Assembly (NCBI GenBank): GCA_021613535.1
Contig: CP075496.1
Coordinates: 310,001 to 374,000, forward strand
Length of the DNA: 64,000 bases
Origin: Adineta vaga
Taxonomy: Eukaryota > Rotifera
Direction: 5' to 3'
Positions 47,971 through 58,058 of the stretch are shown here, piece by piece. The position numbers and the translations under genes were made by a program. Position 1 is the first letter of the stretch; the number at the start of each line of letters is the position of its first letter. A model generated the notes under the pieces. It was not told the origin of the DNA and did no database searches. It saw nothing but the letters and a program-made list of their open reading frames with translations.

Positions 47971-48206
47971 GTCGAAATTCTGTTCGAAAATGGACAACAA
48001 AATATCCAGCAAAAAGAAAATTCTGTCGTTATTCCACAAGAATTTGGACAATAGTGTAAATTGGACAACGTTGTCCAAGTTCTAGTAGAATTTGGACCAT
48101 TGTCCAAATTATTTCTGAATTTGGACCATTGTCCAAATTATTTCTGAATTTGGACAGTATCGAAATTCAGGTTTCGAAATTCCAATTGCCGGAATTCAGT
48201 TTTACC
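47971..48206 (-). repeat. MULE right terminal inverted repeat
   Basis: Mirror of the left TIR, about 29 bp longer because the unit ATTTGGACCATTGTCCAAAT plus TATTTCTGA is present twice in tandem (about 48,088-48,145). The dyads read GGACC on one side, so one half-site is altered compared with the left arm. Confidence 0.85.
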
Positions 48207-48214
48207 TTAGGATC
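48207..48214 (+). repeat. MULE target-site duplication, right copy
   Basis: TTAGGATC, one base different from the left copy at 44584-44591. Confidence 0.7.
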
Positions 48215-48254
48215 GAATGATCGCAGTTTTAGCAAAATAAAAAAAAAAATAAAA

Positions 48255-48270
48255 AAGTCCATCCTACTCT
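48255..48270 (+). repeat. LINE target-site duplication, right copy
   Basis: AAGTCCATCCTACTCT directly after the A-rich LINE tail, identical to the left copy. Confidence 0.9.
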
Positions 48271-48298
48271 GTTTAAGATATATTCTCATATTATACTC

Positions 48299-48452
48299 TT
48301 AGTTGGATACCACATGGAGTTGAAAGTAGTAAGGATTTCGATTGATTGTCACTGCTAGATTATTATCAGTCGGATATGTTGTAGTTGTTAGTAAAGATTG
48401 TACTCCGTCACATTGTCCACTGAATGCAAGTGACACGGTAAGGATGGATGCT
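48299..48452 (-). CDS. Exon-like fragment, probable last exon of an unrecognised gene
   Basis: From an acceptor (CTCTAG) at 48453 the minus strand is open for about 50 residues to a TAA, with normal codon use and protein-like composition (ASILTVSLAFSG, CDGVQSLL, NRNPYYFQLHVVSN). No family is recognised and the upstream exon was not found with confidence. The LINE target site lies 29 bp beyond this stop, so the insertion hit the 3' flank of this gene rather than its coding part. Confidence 0.4.
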
Positions 48453-48568
48453 CTAGAGTAATGATATCAATTATACAAGTATTAATGACAAACGAGTGAC
48501 GTCATATATCCCGCAGAATACGCATCTTTCGTCTCCAAACAAAAATGAACGTATTATAGTTTTTCCCT

Positions 48569-48679
48569 CTATTTAAATTGAACAGCTGCATTCCGATGAA
48601 AAGAACGTGTGATCATTGACCTTCTACCAGAGCCGTCACCTACACGCTTCGGTTTTTGACCATTTTGAACTGAATCTTT
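48569..48679 (-). CDS. Exon-like fragment, basic
   Basis: After a good acceptor (ATTTTGCAG) the minus strand encodes 36 residues rich in Arg and Lys (KDSVQNGQKPKRVGDGSGRR and on) and ends in TAG. It may be the last exon of a gene whose upstream part I could not find, or a remnant. It lacks a donor, so it does not join the fragment at 48299-48452. Confidence 0.35.
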   Translation of the reverse strand, partial: KDSVQNGQKPKRVGDGSGRRSMITRSFHRNAAVQFK

Positions 48680-49581
48680 CTGCAAAATAGAATGTTAACT
48701 TTGTATTTTTTCTTTTAATCTCATTTTCGAAAAAAAAAACAATGCAAATCAAAATTTTTCACTACGCCTTATTTTATGGATTCTGGCCCACAAAAACGCC
48801 TATTGTCGTTTAACACTTTCACAATTCAGATTCTACTCGTTATTACAAACAAAAAACTATTTCTTTGTTTGTTATTGTGGGAATATAACTTGTCTTTTAT
48901 TAAAAATCTAAAACTATAATCTTATGTTATCTTTGTGATTATACTGGAAACCTACACATATTTTATTTTTCTCGTTGGTACTATAGGTACCGTCATTATC
49001 TATTATCAAGTTACAGAAGAAACCCTAACAAAAAACTGAATGAAAACCAAATTTTGACAACATATATATTAATTTATACAAGCAATATCAATCTACTCTT
49101 ATTAGCTCATGTACTCAAATTGCAGCTCCATACAAAAAGTTTCTTACATATTGTTCGATGTTATTTTATTTAATTCAAAAGTATTGATCTTTATTTAGAA
49201 AGGATAGATATTCCAAATTTAGCGTCACCTACGACTGTCTCTATGACATTAGCAGATCTTTGTCGTTTTTCTGTTGAAATTGTTACGGATTCTTGAGAGT
49301 GTGAGTGAGATATGGATGTATCAGAAATATAATCGTTCGAATGTTGACACTCTCAAGATACACTTATATTGATATATTTAATTAATTTCAATTACAGCTA
49401 AATATTTCTCAGTGTAACACATTTAACATCTTTAATTGTGTAATACAATTTATTTCTTACTCTTTATTTTTTATTATTACATAACTTATTTTAATTCAGA
49501 AAATTGTTCGAAATGGAAATAAATTTCTTATTTAATTAATCATTAACATATGATTCAAATCTCAGTTCAATAAAAGTCTCA
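48680..49581. other. Intergenic, no gene recognised
   Basis: AT-rich, with one divergent GAGAGTGTGAGTGAG...CACTCTCAAG hairpin remnant at about 49,295-49,360 that resembles the TGTGGG hairpin family. Confidence 0.4.
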
Positions 49582-50950
49582 TATAAACTGCTCATATTGA
49601 TAATTTCATAAATATAGAGAGTTTTTTTTTATAGAGAATTACTTTGTTTTAGTAGATAATTCAACAAAGTCATGCGAAGTTTAATGTATAGCTGTTAAAT
49701 TACTCGATATATATAATCACAAAAAAAACATTTGTATAACATCAAATACTAAGACATCAGTATAATCCAATGAAATAATACAAGATATTCACGTTTAGAT
49801 ATGTTCTACTCTTCGTCTTACGTTAATCGAATGAGCGCCAGTATTTATCTGTTCTGGTTCTAGTCGTTTTATGGTTTTCAAGACCATTTGTTTGATTTCC
49901 TGTCGAAAGGGTTTAGATATCGCCAAGTAAATGTAGAAAGTAATACAATAATTTAAATAAAATAAGATAATAAGTGCCAAAAACGACATGAATGATTCGA
50001 TTGCAATACGATCTGCACTTTTATTCAACAGATTACTTGTCAAAATGGAATATAACGTACTAATTGGATATAAAGTTGTAAGAAGTATACCGAGAATAAT
50101 TTCAGTTAAGATGAGTTTGATCAAAGTAATATCATGTCTAGTTAGAATATTCTGTGGTATGCTGTCAGTTGCTGGCATAGGTTGTATACGAACACGAACC
50201 AATTTCAAATTCTTTACAATTAAGAAACTGAAAAATATTTGAGAAATTGGTAAAATAACTCCAAAAATACACACTTGATAGATGCTGAAGAAAAATCCGT
50301 ATGTTCCACTCGGCAAGCATCGATTATTCAGAATAGTCTGATTGATCGGTAAATGTATTGAAATGAGCAGACCAAAGAGAATAAATCCACCAATCATTTT
50401 AAGTGCAAATTTAGGTTTACTAAAAGCACGTATACCTGCTCTAGGCGATGTTAATGCAAAACGATCGACACATCCCAATAAAATCATACATTTATAAAGT
50501 AGTGATGAAGTTTGGAGAATATAACCTCGAAAACGGCAAAGAAAAAGAGATTGAATAAATGGATCTGGTGGTTGATAAAGAGCATACATATTACTACCAA
50601 TTCCCCAGTTAATACCAATAATACTAAATACAGCAGCAGCAAGTAAATACAATGAACACGGATTTCGTCGATGTTTTTTTCGACAAAAGACGACAATGAT
50701 GAAGAAATTACCGATGTTACCCAATGTCAAAGAAACAGGAAATCCATAACGAATAATCGTTTGTTGTGCAAATACAAGTGAAGAAGAAAGAGAAGACATA
50801 ATTTTGATAGATCTTAATGAATAGATATTGTACAATTCGTATTTTATCTCTTCTCCTCTGTTTATCTATAAAATATATAAACATGTACACATTGAAAAGA
50901 AAAGAATAAAAGTCAAGGCTATCGAGATCATAGTGATAACTGACGAGATG
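49582..50950 (-). repeat. Left arm of a 1.4-kb inverted repeat
   Basis: Near-identical reverse complement of 54861-56226, covering the whole GPCR gene, about 200 bp of its 3' flank and about 120-150 bp of its 5' flank. Homology fades at about 49,582 (TATAAACTGCTCAT) and at about 50,950 (TGACGAGATG). Confidence 0.9.
49795..50799 (-). CDS. Rhodopsin-like GPCR, copy A of an inverted pair
   Basis: Single exon; the start at 50799 (MSSLSSSLVFAQQ) is preferred over a Met 12 codons upstream because it matches the short N-terminus of the GPCR at 16255. 334 residues with seven membrane segments: a TM1 GNIGNFFIIVVF, RRNPCSLYLLAA at TM2, a Cys before TM3 (FLCRFRGYI), VDRF in the DRY position, and a TM7 ending in a SKPFRQE intracellular helix. 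It is an FMRFamide-receptor-like peptide GPCR by overall pattern; the ligand is unknown. Copy B at 55011-56015 differs at seven residues, all in the last quarter. Confidence 0.9.
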   Translation of the reverse strand: MSSLSSSLVFAQQTIIRYGFPVSLTLGNIGNFFIIVVFCRKKHRRNPCSLYLLAAAVFSIIGINWGIGSNMYALYQPPDPFIQSLFLCRFRGYILQTSSLLYKCMILLGCVDRFALTSPRAGIRAFSKPKFALKMIGGFILFGLLISIHLPINQTILNNRCLPSGTYGFFFSIYQVCIFGVILPISQIFFSFLIVKNLKLVRVRIQPMPATDSIPQNILTRHDITLIKLILTEIILGILLTTLYPISTLYSILTSNLLNKSADRIAIESFMSFLALIILFYLNYCITFYIYLAISKPFRQEIKQMVLKTIKRLEPEQINTGAHSINVRRRVEHI

Positions 50951-52771
50951 TTTTTTTAAAAGAGATATAATAATGCAGAATGATAGTGAACTAATAAAAA
51001 GTAACATTTAGTAACATAAGAGAAATGTACAAAGTATTTTCTAATCTGTCAACAAAGTTTTATCTACAATTCACTTTTTATTTTTGATGCATTTCCAATG
51101 GAATAATCTGTCGTTGAAAAGTGCTTTCATTTAATAAAATTGGAATATAATTTCTTGATGACGACAATATCTAACAAAAAGAATGTTAATCATTCTAAAT
51201 CTTATGAAAAAGTACATGAAAAATTTAGTTTTTAGATAAAAAGAGGTTAATATACTTTTGAAAAGGCTATTTGAGAGATTCTCGTAAATCTATATAAGTT
51301 ATTAATTGAAAAATGTAAAAAATTTATATAATATCTTATCAAAATAATATAGATTCGAAAATGAAATTATCTATAAAAAATAATTGAAAATAAAGTCCAG
51401 CTAATTGTATCGTTGAGATATTATTATATCTTATAAGAAAGTTTCAGTCTTATTTTATTTCTAAATATGATAACAAATGTTATATTTATCTTATATTTGA
51501 ACAATTAACTATTTTCAATGTACATATAATGTCTTGAGAAAAAACTGAAGAGATTATATTATTTACTTGTTCTATAAAAGATATTCTTTTTAAAATTTAT
51601 TATAGTAATACAGCTGTGATATTTTTGAGTTTATTCTCAAGAGAAGAACACGATTGAATTCTATATTATATATTAGAACTTATAAAATACCATGTCTAAC
51701 TAATTTTTTTCAAAAGAAAAGTAAATTTGACTAAAGTAAATCATGATCAAATATACTTTCACGATTAATGAGAAGAAATTTTCTTTCTGACAACTTTTTT
51801 TACTGTTAATAAATTAATCTATTTTATTTCTTTCATTTTTGACGTTTTTCAAATATGTTTTCTGTAGGTGAGTTACTGAATTAGATAATAAAAAAAACTT
51901 TCACAAGTTGTAAACATACTTAGATACGTCAAAAGATATAATTTGAATTCTAATATCAGAGATTCATTTGTAAATGACAAGTTATATATACTTAACTATA
52001 GTTACTTTATTTAGATTTTGTTTTTGAGTAAAACCAATTTTTAATCAAGTATTTGTAAAGTACTATATTCTTTAACAAGTATTTTTCTCGAGCATATATA
52101 ATTATAAGAGATTTAATCAACATTTCTATATTTTATCTAAACTCAAGAAAAAGATTACAATAAGCTTAAAAAATAAAAGAGTTGACGTGATGAAATTATC
52201 AGTAAGAAATAAGTACAAAAATTAAATGTCATTTCTATTCCTGAAAGAAAGGATTATTGATACTAAGAAAAATTTCTTTTCGTTCATTCCTTCAAAGTCA
52301 ATCAAATTACAGCTGTACCCTTACGCATATCATTGAAAATATCGTTTTTGTAGAATATTGTTGATATACAAACACTCTTGTGTACTGTCAATTGTTTTTC
52401 GTTATAATCTCTTTATTAGTATCATTTGGAAAAGATTTAACGATGTTTACATCTTTTTACAATTGTTTTATAAGAAACAATATCGTATAAATTTATTCTA
52501 ATACAAAATGTTAGGCAATGTTCATTGAATTAAACTGATAGTATCAAATATTTTATTGATACTTGATGTTTTAGAAAAATAGTTTTTAAATTCAATTTCA
52601 ATAAGATATGAAAGATTGATAAGAATCGAAAATAAAGTGAGATGAATAAATGATCAATATCAGGGTGTGGGTGAAGGTATCTCTTTCGATTCGATCATAT
52701 CCTACGATGTTTAATACATTAGAAATTTATATTCAATTTGAAAATCTTTTTGATATTTATTTATATTAAAG
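50951..52771. other. AT-rich spacer inside the inverted repeat
   Basis: Very AT-rich with no exon found. A half-hairpin GGGTGTGGGTGAAGG occurs at about 52,663-52,677. Confidence 0.5.
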
Positions 52772-53693
52772 ATCAAAATTATCTAAATGCTCAACGATGG
52801 GAACAAATTATTCAAAGAAATTTATCACAATTAGAAGAATTTTATATGACATATATAACCAATTTTCATAAGACTCGTCAGTTATCTTCATATTCAAATG
52901 AACTAAATCAATTTTTTTCTCCATTTTGGCTTCAACGAGAATGGATATTAGAAATTGAAATTGAATGTGTTAAAATAACTTATTTCATTCATCCATATAA
53001 GTATGACAAAAAGAAAGAAAAATGAAAATTTTCTATTTAAAATTCTTTATTTAGAAAACGATGGTTTGAAAACAACGAACAAAAGAAAGTTCAACATTCT
53101 ATTGAAGAATTATCAAAATCTATGCAATTTAGTTTAAGTATTGTATCTCCAGAAAAATGGTATTCAACATTAACTATTCATGATTATATCAAACAAACTC
53201 AATCTGCCATGAAAATTGACCAACTTCATATTCGTTCAAAAATATTTGTTGTTAAATTAATTGAAATTTTAGAATCATTACCTAAACTTGATGCATTAAA
53301 ACTTTCTACGGTATCATTTTTGGATCCAAGAAAAGTAAAACGAGATGAATTAATACATATATTTAGTTTAAAAAATCAAATACTTATTACTAAACTTTAT
53401 CTTGGAAAGATAAGTCAAATTCAAGATATTTATACTTATTTCTTACAATTTGTCCTTTCATTAAACAACTTGAAATCAATCATTTACGTAAGATGAAAAT
53501 AAAATTATTTCTACGATTATTATTAATACAAATTAGAAATCGATCAAGATTTCAAAATTTTCGATTATTATGTATTCGATATCCAACAGTTGATGATAAA
53601 ATGATATTAAAATTAAAACAAATGATACAAGATGAAAATTTACTTGTTGATTTTACGATAAAACGTCTTATAGATAAAGTTTATGTAGAATGA
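52772..53693 (+). pseudogene. F-box/LRR-type protein fragment
   Basis: Three blocks in order: YLNAQRWEQIIQRNLSQLEE with FFSPFWLQREW; after an exon border RWFENNEQKKVQHSIEELS, SIVSPEKWYST and a leucine-rich part; and finally FRLLCIRYPTVDDKMILKLK with a C-terminal end. The RWEQII, FWLQ.W and final block match the C-terminal half of the large bdelloid F-box/LRR-like family. The first border has no GT donor, the second changes frame, and the F-box and most repeats are missing, so I read it as a truncated pseudogene lying between the two GPCR arms. Confidence 0.6.
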
Positions 53694-54860
53694 AAATAAA
53701 TTAATTGTTTATAGAGAAATAATTCTATAGAGATGTTTGAAATAAATATTTACACGAGAAAAACCTCTTGTGTGTGATGATTTCTAAATACGACACAAAA
53801 TATTAATAAAAAAGAATGAACACATTGCTTTGTACAACCTTTTTCCTTTTGTCTGGAACATTTATGTCGTTGAAACAGCGTCTTTTTGCGTTGTACAATC
53901 GATACAAAAATGGGTAATAAACTTTAGTTTATTTCATTCTGTGCGAAATTTAGTAACGGATGCATATGATATTTAAGGTGTGGATGTAGTTGATGAATAT
54001 TTCGTATAAGCTTTAACACACATAACACTAAAATATAATGACTAAGTATGTATATATAAACAGATATGAGTAGATAAGGATGTGAGTGTGCATCTATGTT
54101 TTCTTGATTTGAGATGAAATCCAGCTCTACACTTATTTTCACATTTATCAACTTGAGAGAAAAGACTAGTAATGAGTACTGCTCCGATCGAAATGAAATT
54201 ACACGTATTGCATGATCTCGAAAATAGTTAATTACTCGAATGTAGGAGAAAAAAACATAATTGAACCTTCATTATAAGACATAAAAATAGCTGTATGATA
54301 CAAATAGAGATAATTTGTTTTCTATTACGTTTATTTTAATGAGAGAAAATGTTAGTCTTTTGAGTCTTTCAATTATCATATATATTAGCTCGTTTTACAA
54401 AAATGCTTTAACACTTTTTTTTGAAAACTAAGTTTTTGTATGTTTTTATATTTTTAGTTGATTGTCGTAGCCAAGGAAATACACTCCAATGCTATTGGAT
54501 AAAGTTATATTTCAAAAAAATCAATCTAATCATGTAAACATCAAAAACAAATACCGAACTATATAATTATAATTTGAAAGATAATGCCTTACATATACGA
54601 AAATAACTTTCATCTAGTAATATACTGGTTGATACCATAGGAAGTAAAAGTTTTTCGACAGAATGAAGCGAATAAATTTTAGATATTTCTCATATCATTA
54701 AATGTGTTTTGTTGGTTACCATAGTTCAAAAACTTGATTATTTTATTTTCTCATTTTAATAGATTATAACGCAAAACTATGATTTATTATTCTTGTAGTG
54801 ATCAATTCGAGGTCATCCGCTTACGTTATTCTCTATGATTTCTTTATCTTTTCTTTAACC
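53694..54860. other. Spacer inside the inverted repeat, no gene recognised
   Basis: AT-rich, with one degenerate GGTGTGGATG piece at about 53,978. No exon recognised. Confidence 0.5.
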
Positions 54861-56226
54861 ACCTCGTCAGTTATCACTGTGATTTCGATAGCCTTGACTT
54901 TTATTCTTTTCTTTTCAATGTGTACATGTTTATATATTTTATAGATAAACAGAGGAGAAGAGATAAAATACGAATTGTACAATATCTATTCATTAAGATC
55001 TATCAAAATTATGTCTTCTCTTTCTTCTTCACTTGTATTTGCACAACAAACGATTATTCGTTATGGATTTCCTGTTTCTTTGACATTGGGTAACATCGGT
55101 AATTTCTTCATCATTGTCGTCTTTTGTCGAAAAAAACATCGACGAAATCCGTGTTCATTGTATTTACTTGCTGCTGCTGTATTTAGTATTATTGGTATTA
55201 ACTGGGGAATTGGTAGTAATATGTATGCTCTTTATCAACCACCAGATCCATTTATTCAATCTCTTTTTCTTTGTCGTTTTCGAGGTTATATTCTCCAAAC
55301 TTCATCACTACTTTATAAATGTATGATTTTATTAGGATGTGTCGATCGTTTTGCCTTAACATCACCTAGAGCAGGTATACGTGCTTTTAGTAAACCCAAA
55401 TTTGCACTTAAAATGATTGGTGGATTTATTCTCTTTGGTCTGCTCATTTCAATACATTTACCGATCAATCAGACTATTCTGAATAATCGATGCTTGCCGA
55501 GTGGAACATACGGATTTTTCTTCAGCATCTATCAAGTGTGTATTTTTGGAGTTATTTTACCAATTTCTCAAATATTTTTCAGTTTCTTAATTGTAAAGAA
55601 TTTGAAATTGGTTCGTGTTCGTATACAACCTATGCCAGCAACTGACAGCATACCACAGAATATTCTAACTAGACATGATATTACTTTGATCAAACTCATC
55701 TTAACTGAAATTATTCTCGGTATACTTCTTACAACTTTATATCCAATTAGTTTGTTATATTCCATTTTGACAAGTAATCTGTTGAATAAAAGTACAGATC
55801 GTATTGCAATCGAATCATTCATGTCCTTTTTGGCACTTATTATCTTATTTTATTTAAATTATTGTATTACGTTCTACATTTACTTGGCGATATCTAAACC
55901 CTTTCGACAGGAAATCAAACAGATGATCTTGAAAATCATAAAATGGCTAGAACCAGAACAGATAGATACTGTTGCTCATTCAATTAACGTAAGACGAAGA
56001 GTAGAACATATCTAAATGTAAATATCTTGTATTATTTCATTGAATTATACTGATGTCTTAGTATTTGATGTTGTACAAATGTTTTCTTGTGATTATATAT
56101 ATCGAGTAATTTAACAGCTATATATTAAACTTCGCATGACTTTGTTGAGTTGTCTACTAAAACAAAGTAATTCTCTATAAAAAAAACTCTTTATATTTAT
56201 GAAATTATCAATATGAGCAGTTTATA
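54861..56226 (+). repeat. Right arm of the 1.4-kb inverted repeat
   Basis: Mirror copy of 49582-50950, separated from it by about 3.9 kb. Identity is almost complete through the 5' flank and the first three quarters of the gene and lower toward its 3' end and 3' flank. Confidence 0.9.
55011..56015 (+). CDS. Rhodopsin-like GPCR, copy B of an inverted pair
   Basis: 334 residues, identical to copy A over about the first 250 residues and differing at seven positions later (for example PISL instead of PIST, KIIKW instead of KTIKR, IDTV instead of INTG). The same seven segments and VDRF motif are present and the frame is intact, so both copies are probably functional. Transcription of copies A and B starts inside the spacer and runs outward. 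Confidence 0.9.
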   Translation: MSSLSSSLVFAQQTIIRYGFPVSLTLGNIGNFFIIVVFCRKKHRRNPCSLYLLAAAVFSIIGINWGIGSNMYALYQPPDPFIQSLFLCRFRGYILQTSSLLYKCMILLGCVDRFALTSPRAGIRAFSKPKFALKMIGGFILFGLLISIHLPINQTILNNRCLPSGTYGFFFSIYQVCIFGVILPISQIFFSFLIVKNLKLVRVRIQPMPATDSIPQNILTRHDITLIKLILTEIILGILLTTLYPISLLYSILTSNLLNKSTDRIAIESFMSFLALIILFYLNYCITFYIYLAISKPFRQEIKQMILKIIKWLEPEQIDTVAHSINVRRRVEHI

Positions 56227-56377
56227 GTCCATTGTCAATGGTAGAATTAATAATGATCTAAATATATATTTATGTTTATCCTTTATTTCATATAAACTAT
56301 GTTAATTTCTTCAATATTAAAAAAAAGCAGTTTTAGAATTGAATAAAGAAATGTAAATGTTCATATAATTGATTGTT

Positions 56378-57004
56378 TTATGCAACATTTGGTAATGGAC
56401 TATAAGCAAAATTTTTCGTTATTTTCATTTCAGTATCGATCATATGTCTCGATGGCATAGGTGCTGCTGATGATAGATCTGATCCATTATATTCAGTTTG
56501 TTTAAAAGATTGAATTCGTCGTTGATGAATCATTTCACTCAATTGTTGTTCGAATTCATTAGCAATTGTTTTTTCAAATATCATTGTTTCCGAACCAAAA
56601 GAACCTTTTAATGTAATATATTTCTTTTTGTTGCCGAACCATAAACAAAGAAGAACAAGTAAGGCGAAAATGATAACTATTATACCTCCCGGTCGAAGCC
56701 ATGGTTGTTCGACAAGAAATCCACATGTTGTAGAAGCAATTCCTGCAAGTAATACAAGTATCATAATGATTCCGAACTCTTCATTGGGACGCATATCATC
56801 AATACGATCAATCGAATCGAGTATTATTGAAGAATAAGAGGAACGAGTAAAGCAAAGACAAGTTGTTCCTTTCCAACGAATTAATAATCGATAATTTGTA
56901 AGAACTATAATTGCTTTCATCATGTTGGAACGATCAGAACCTCTATATTTGCCCACAATTGTTTCACCACCGGATAGAGCAGAAAAAATAGTATCGGTAT
57001 CCAT
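56378..57004 (-). CDS. PH/GRAM-like domain protein with two membrane segments
   Basis: Single exon; the Met at 57004 (MDTDTIFSALSGGETIVGKY) is chosen over an upstream one because the preceding residues are hydrophobic and untypical. 208 residues. The first ~80 form a PH/GRAM-like half domain (VLTNYRLLIRW, then SIILDSIDRIDD), a hydrophobic hairpin of two membrane segments follows (MILVLLAGIASTTCGFLV and GGIIVIIFALLVLLCLWF), then a strand-rich part (YITLKGSFGSETMIF) that would complete the fold and a polar tail. The pattern, a PH-like domain with an inserted TM pair, is seen in animal and bacterial membrane proteins of unknown function. Convergent with GPCR copy B. Confidence 0.65.
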   Translation of the reverse strand: MDTDTIFSALSGGETIVGKYRGSDRSNMMKAIIVLTNYRLLIRWKGTTCLCFTRSSYSSIILDSIDRIDDMRPNEEFGIIMILVLLAGIASTTCGFLVEQPWLRPGGIIVIIFALLVLLCLWFGNKKKYITLKGSFGSETMIFEKTIANEFEQQLSEMIHQRRIQSFKQTEYNGSDLSSAAPMPSRHMIDTEMKITKNFAYSPLPNVA

Positions 57005-58058
57005 TAATAATCTTAATATAAATAACAGTATACAATACAATTATGATCACAATGTTTTCAACACATTTTAGCTATGAATTATTCTTTTCTTTTTTTTCTT
57101 ATGTTTAAAACAATGAAAGTTTTATTCTTGAATTATATCATTAAAATATCTTTAACTTACTTCGAAAATTACGTTTTTGCAATGTTGACTCTCTTATTGA
57201 AAAAATTATCAATTCTGTTGTATTTTATTTCCTCATTTTATTTTTTTTCTAAGTGGAAAAAAACCCAGTTGTCATAGATTAGAAATGAGAGAACAAAGTA
57301 TATTGATGATCTACGTGATGAAATGAAATAAACAAATGAGAAAAAGAACAATGGCATCAAATATCTTTATCATGAGATATGATTCCTCTTTTCTCTTTTC
57401 AACAAAAAAAAACACACAACGAGAACAAAGAATCAAAGTTGAAATTAATGATTGTTATAGTTTTGTTTCACGAACGCTTCGAATGTAATCAAATTACATA
57501 TGTATCAATTTTCTTTTGATTCAAAAATAGCCAAAGATATTTATAATAAAATAATAAAAGAAAAGAAATAGACAATTCGAGTTAGAATATCATCTATATG
57601 AATCTAAAGATTTAGAACAATTTTTATTCTTTTGAAAACATACAATTACTCACATATCTTATATTCTTTTCGTAGTAAAGATAAAAAAAACTGATATTAA
57701 TTGTTTATGAACAATTTGCACGAAATATTATACGTCAAATTAATCAACGAAATCCTTATAATGAATTAAATAATTCAATTTTAGCTTTGTATTGTTTTAA
57801 TGAAACTTTAAAAAAATATGAAAATCTAAAAAATTCAAAATATATTATTCTGATGATATATTGAGAATTTTACTGTCACTCTAGAAATTCAACATGAATT
57901 TTGTTAATGTCTGTACCGATCTTGGTCAACATACAAGACTATTTGAGGAAATCAACGATTATTCAAAAACAATAGCTGCATAGCAGAAGATTTAAACAAA
58001 AAAAAAGAACAAGATCTTAATAATTAATAAAATTTTAAACGACAAATTATTTCTTTTT
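57005..58058. other. Mostly empty; possible TPR remnant
   Basis: AT-rich. On the plus strand at about 57,710-57,865 a short frame reads FARNIIRQINQRNPYNELNN and ALYCFNETLKKYENL, which looks like a helix pair of TPR type, but it has no start and soon stops. Probably a gene scrap. Confidence 0.35.

Larger units (their letters stand above)
44592..48206 (-). mobile_element. Mutator-like element (MULE) nested in the LINE 3' end
   Basis: A 3.6-kb element with long terminal inverted repeats (44592-44798 and 47971-48206), an 8-bp target duplication and a six-exon transposase on the minus strand. It sits between the ORF2 stop and the A-rich tail of the LINE, so it jumped in after the LINE. The TIRs begin with GGT and contain palindromic units around TTGGACAACGTTGTCCAA. 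Because the arms are highly similar and the transposase is open, this copy may still be active. Confidence 0.9.
39621..48254 (+). mobile_element. Full-length non-LTR retrotransposon (LINE), interrupted by a MULE
   Basis: The element is bounded by an exact 16-bp target duplication. It has a 5' UTR of about 160 bp, ORF1 with zinc knuckles, ORF2 with endonuclease and reverse transcriptase, and an A-rich 3' tail (about 48,238-48,254). Removing the MULE and one copy of its target duplication leaves about 5.0 kb. The gene set (ORF1 with CCHC motifs, APE-type endonuclease, RT, no RNase H seen) fits the Jockey/I-like side of LINEs; the exact clade cannot be set here. A frameshift in ORF2 probably inactivates this copy, although the perfect target duplication says that insertion was recent. 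Confidence 0.9.
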
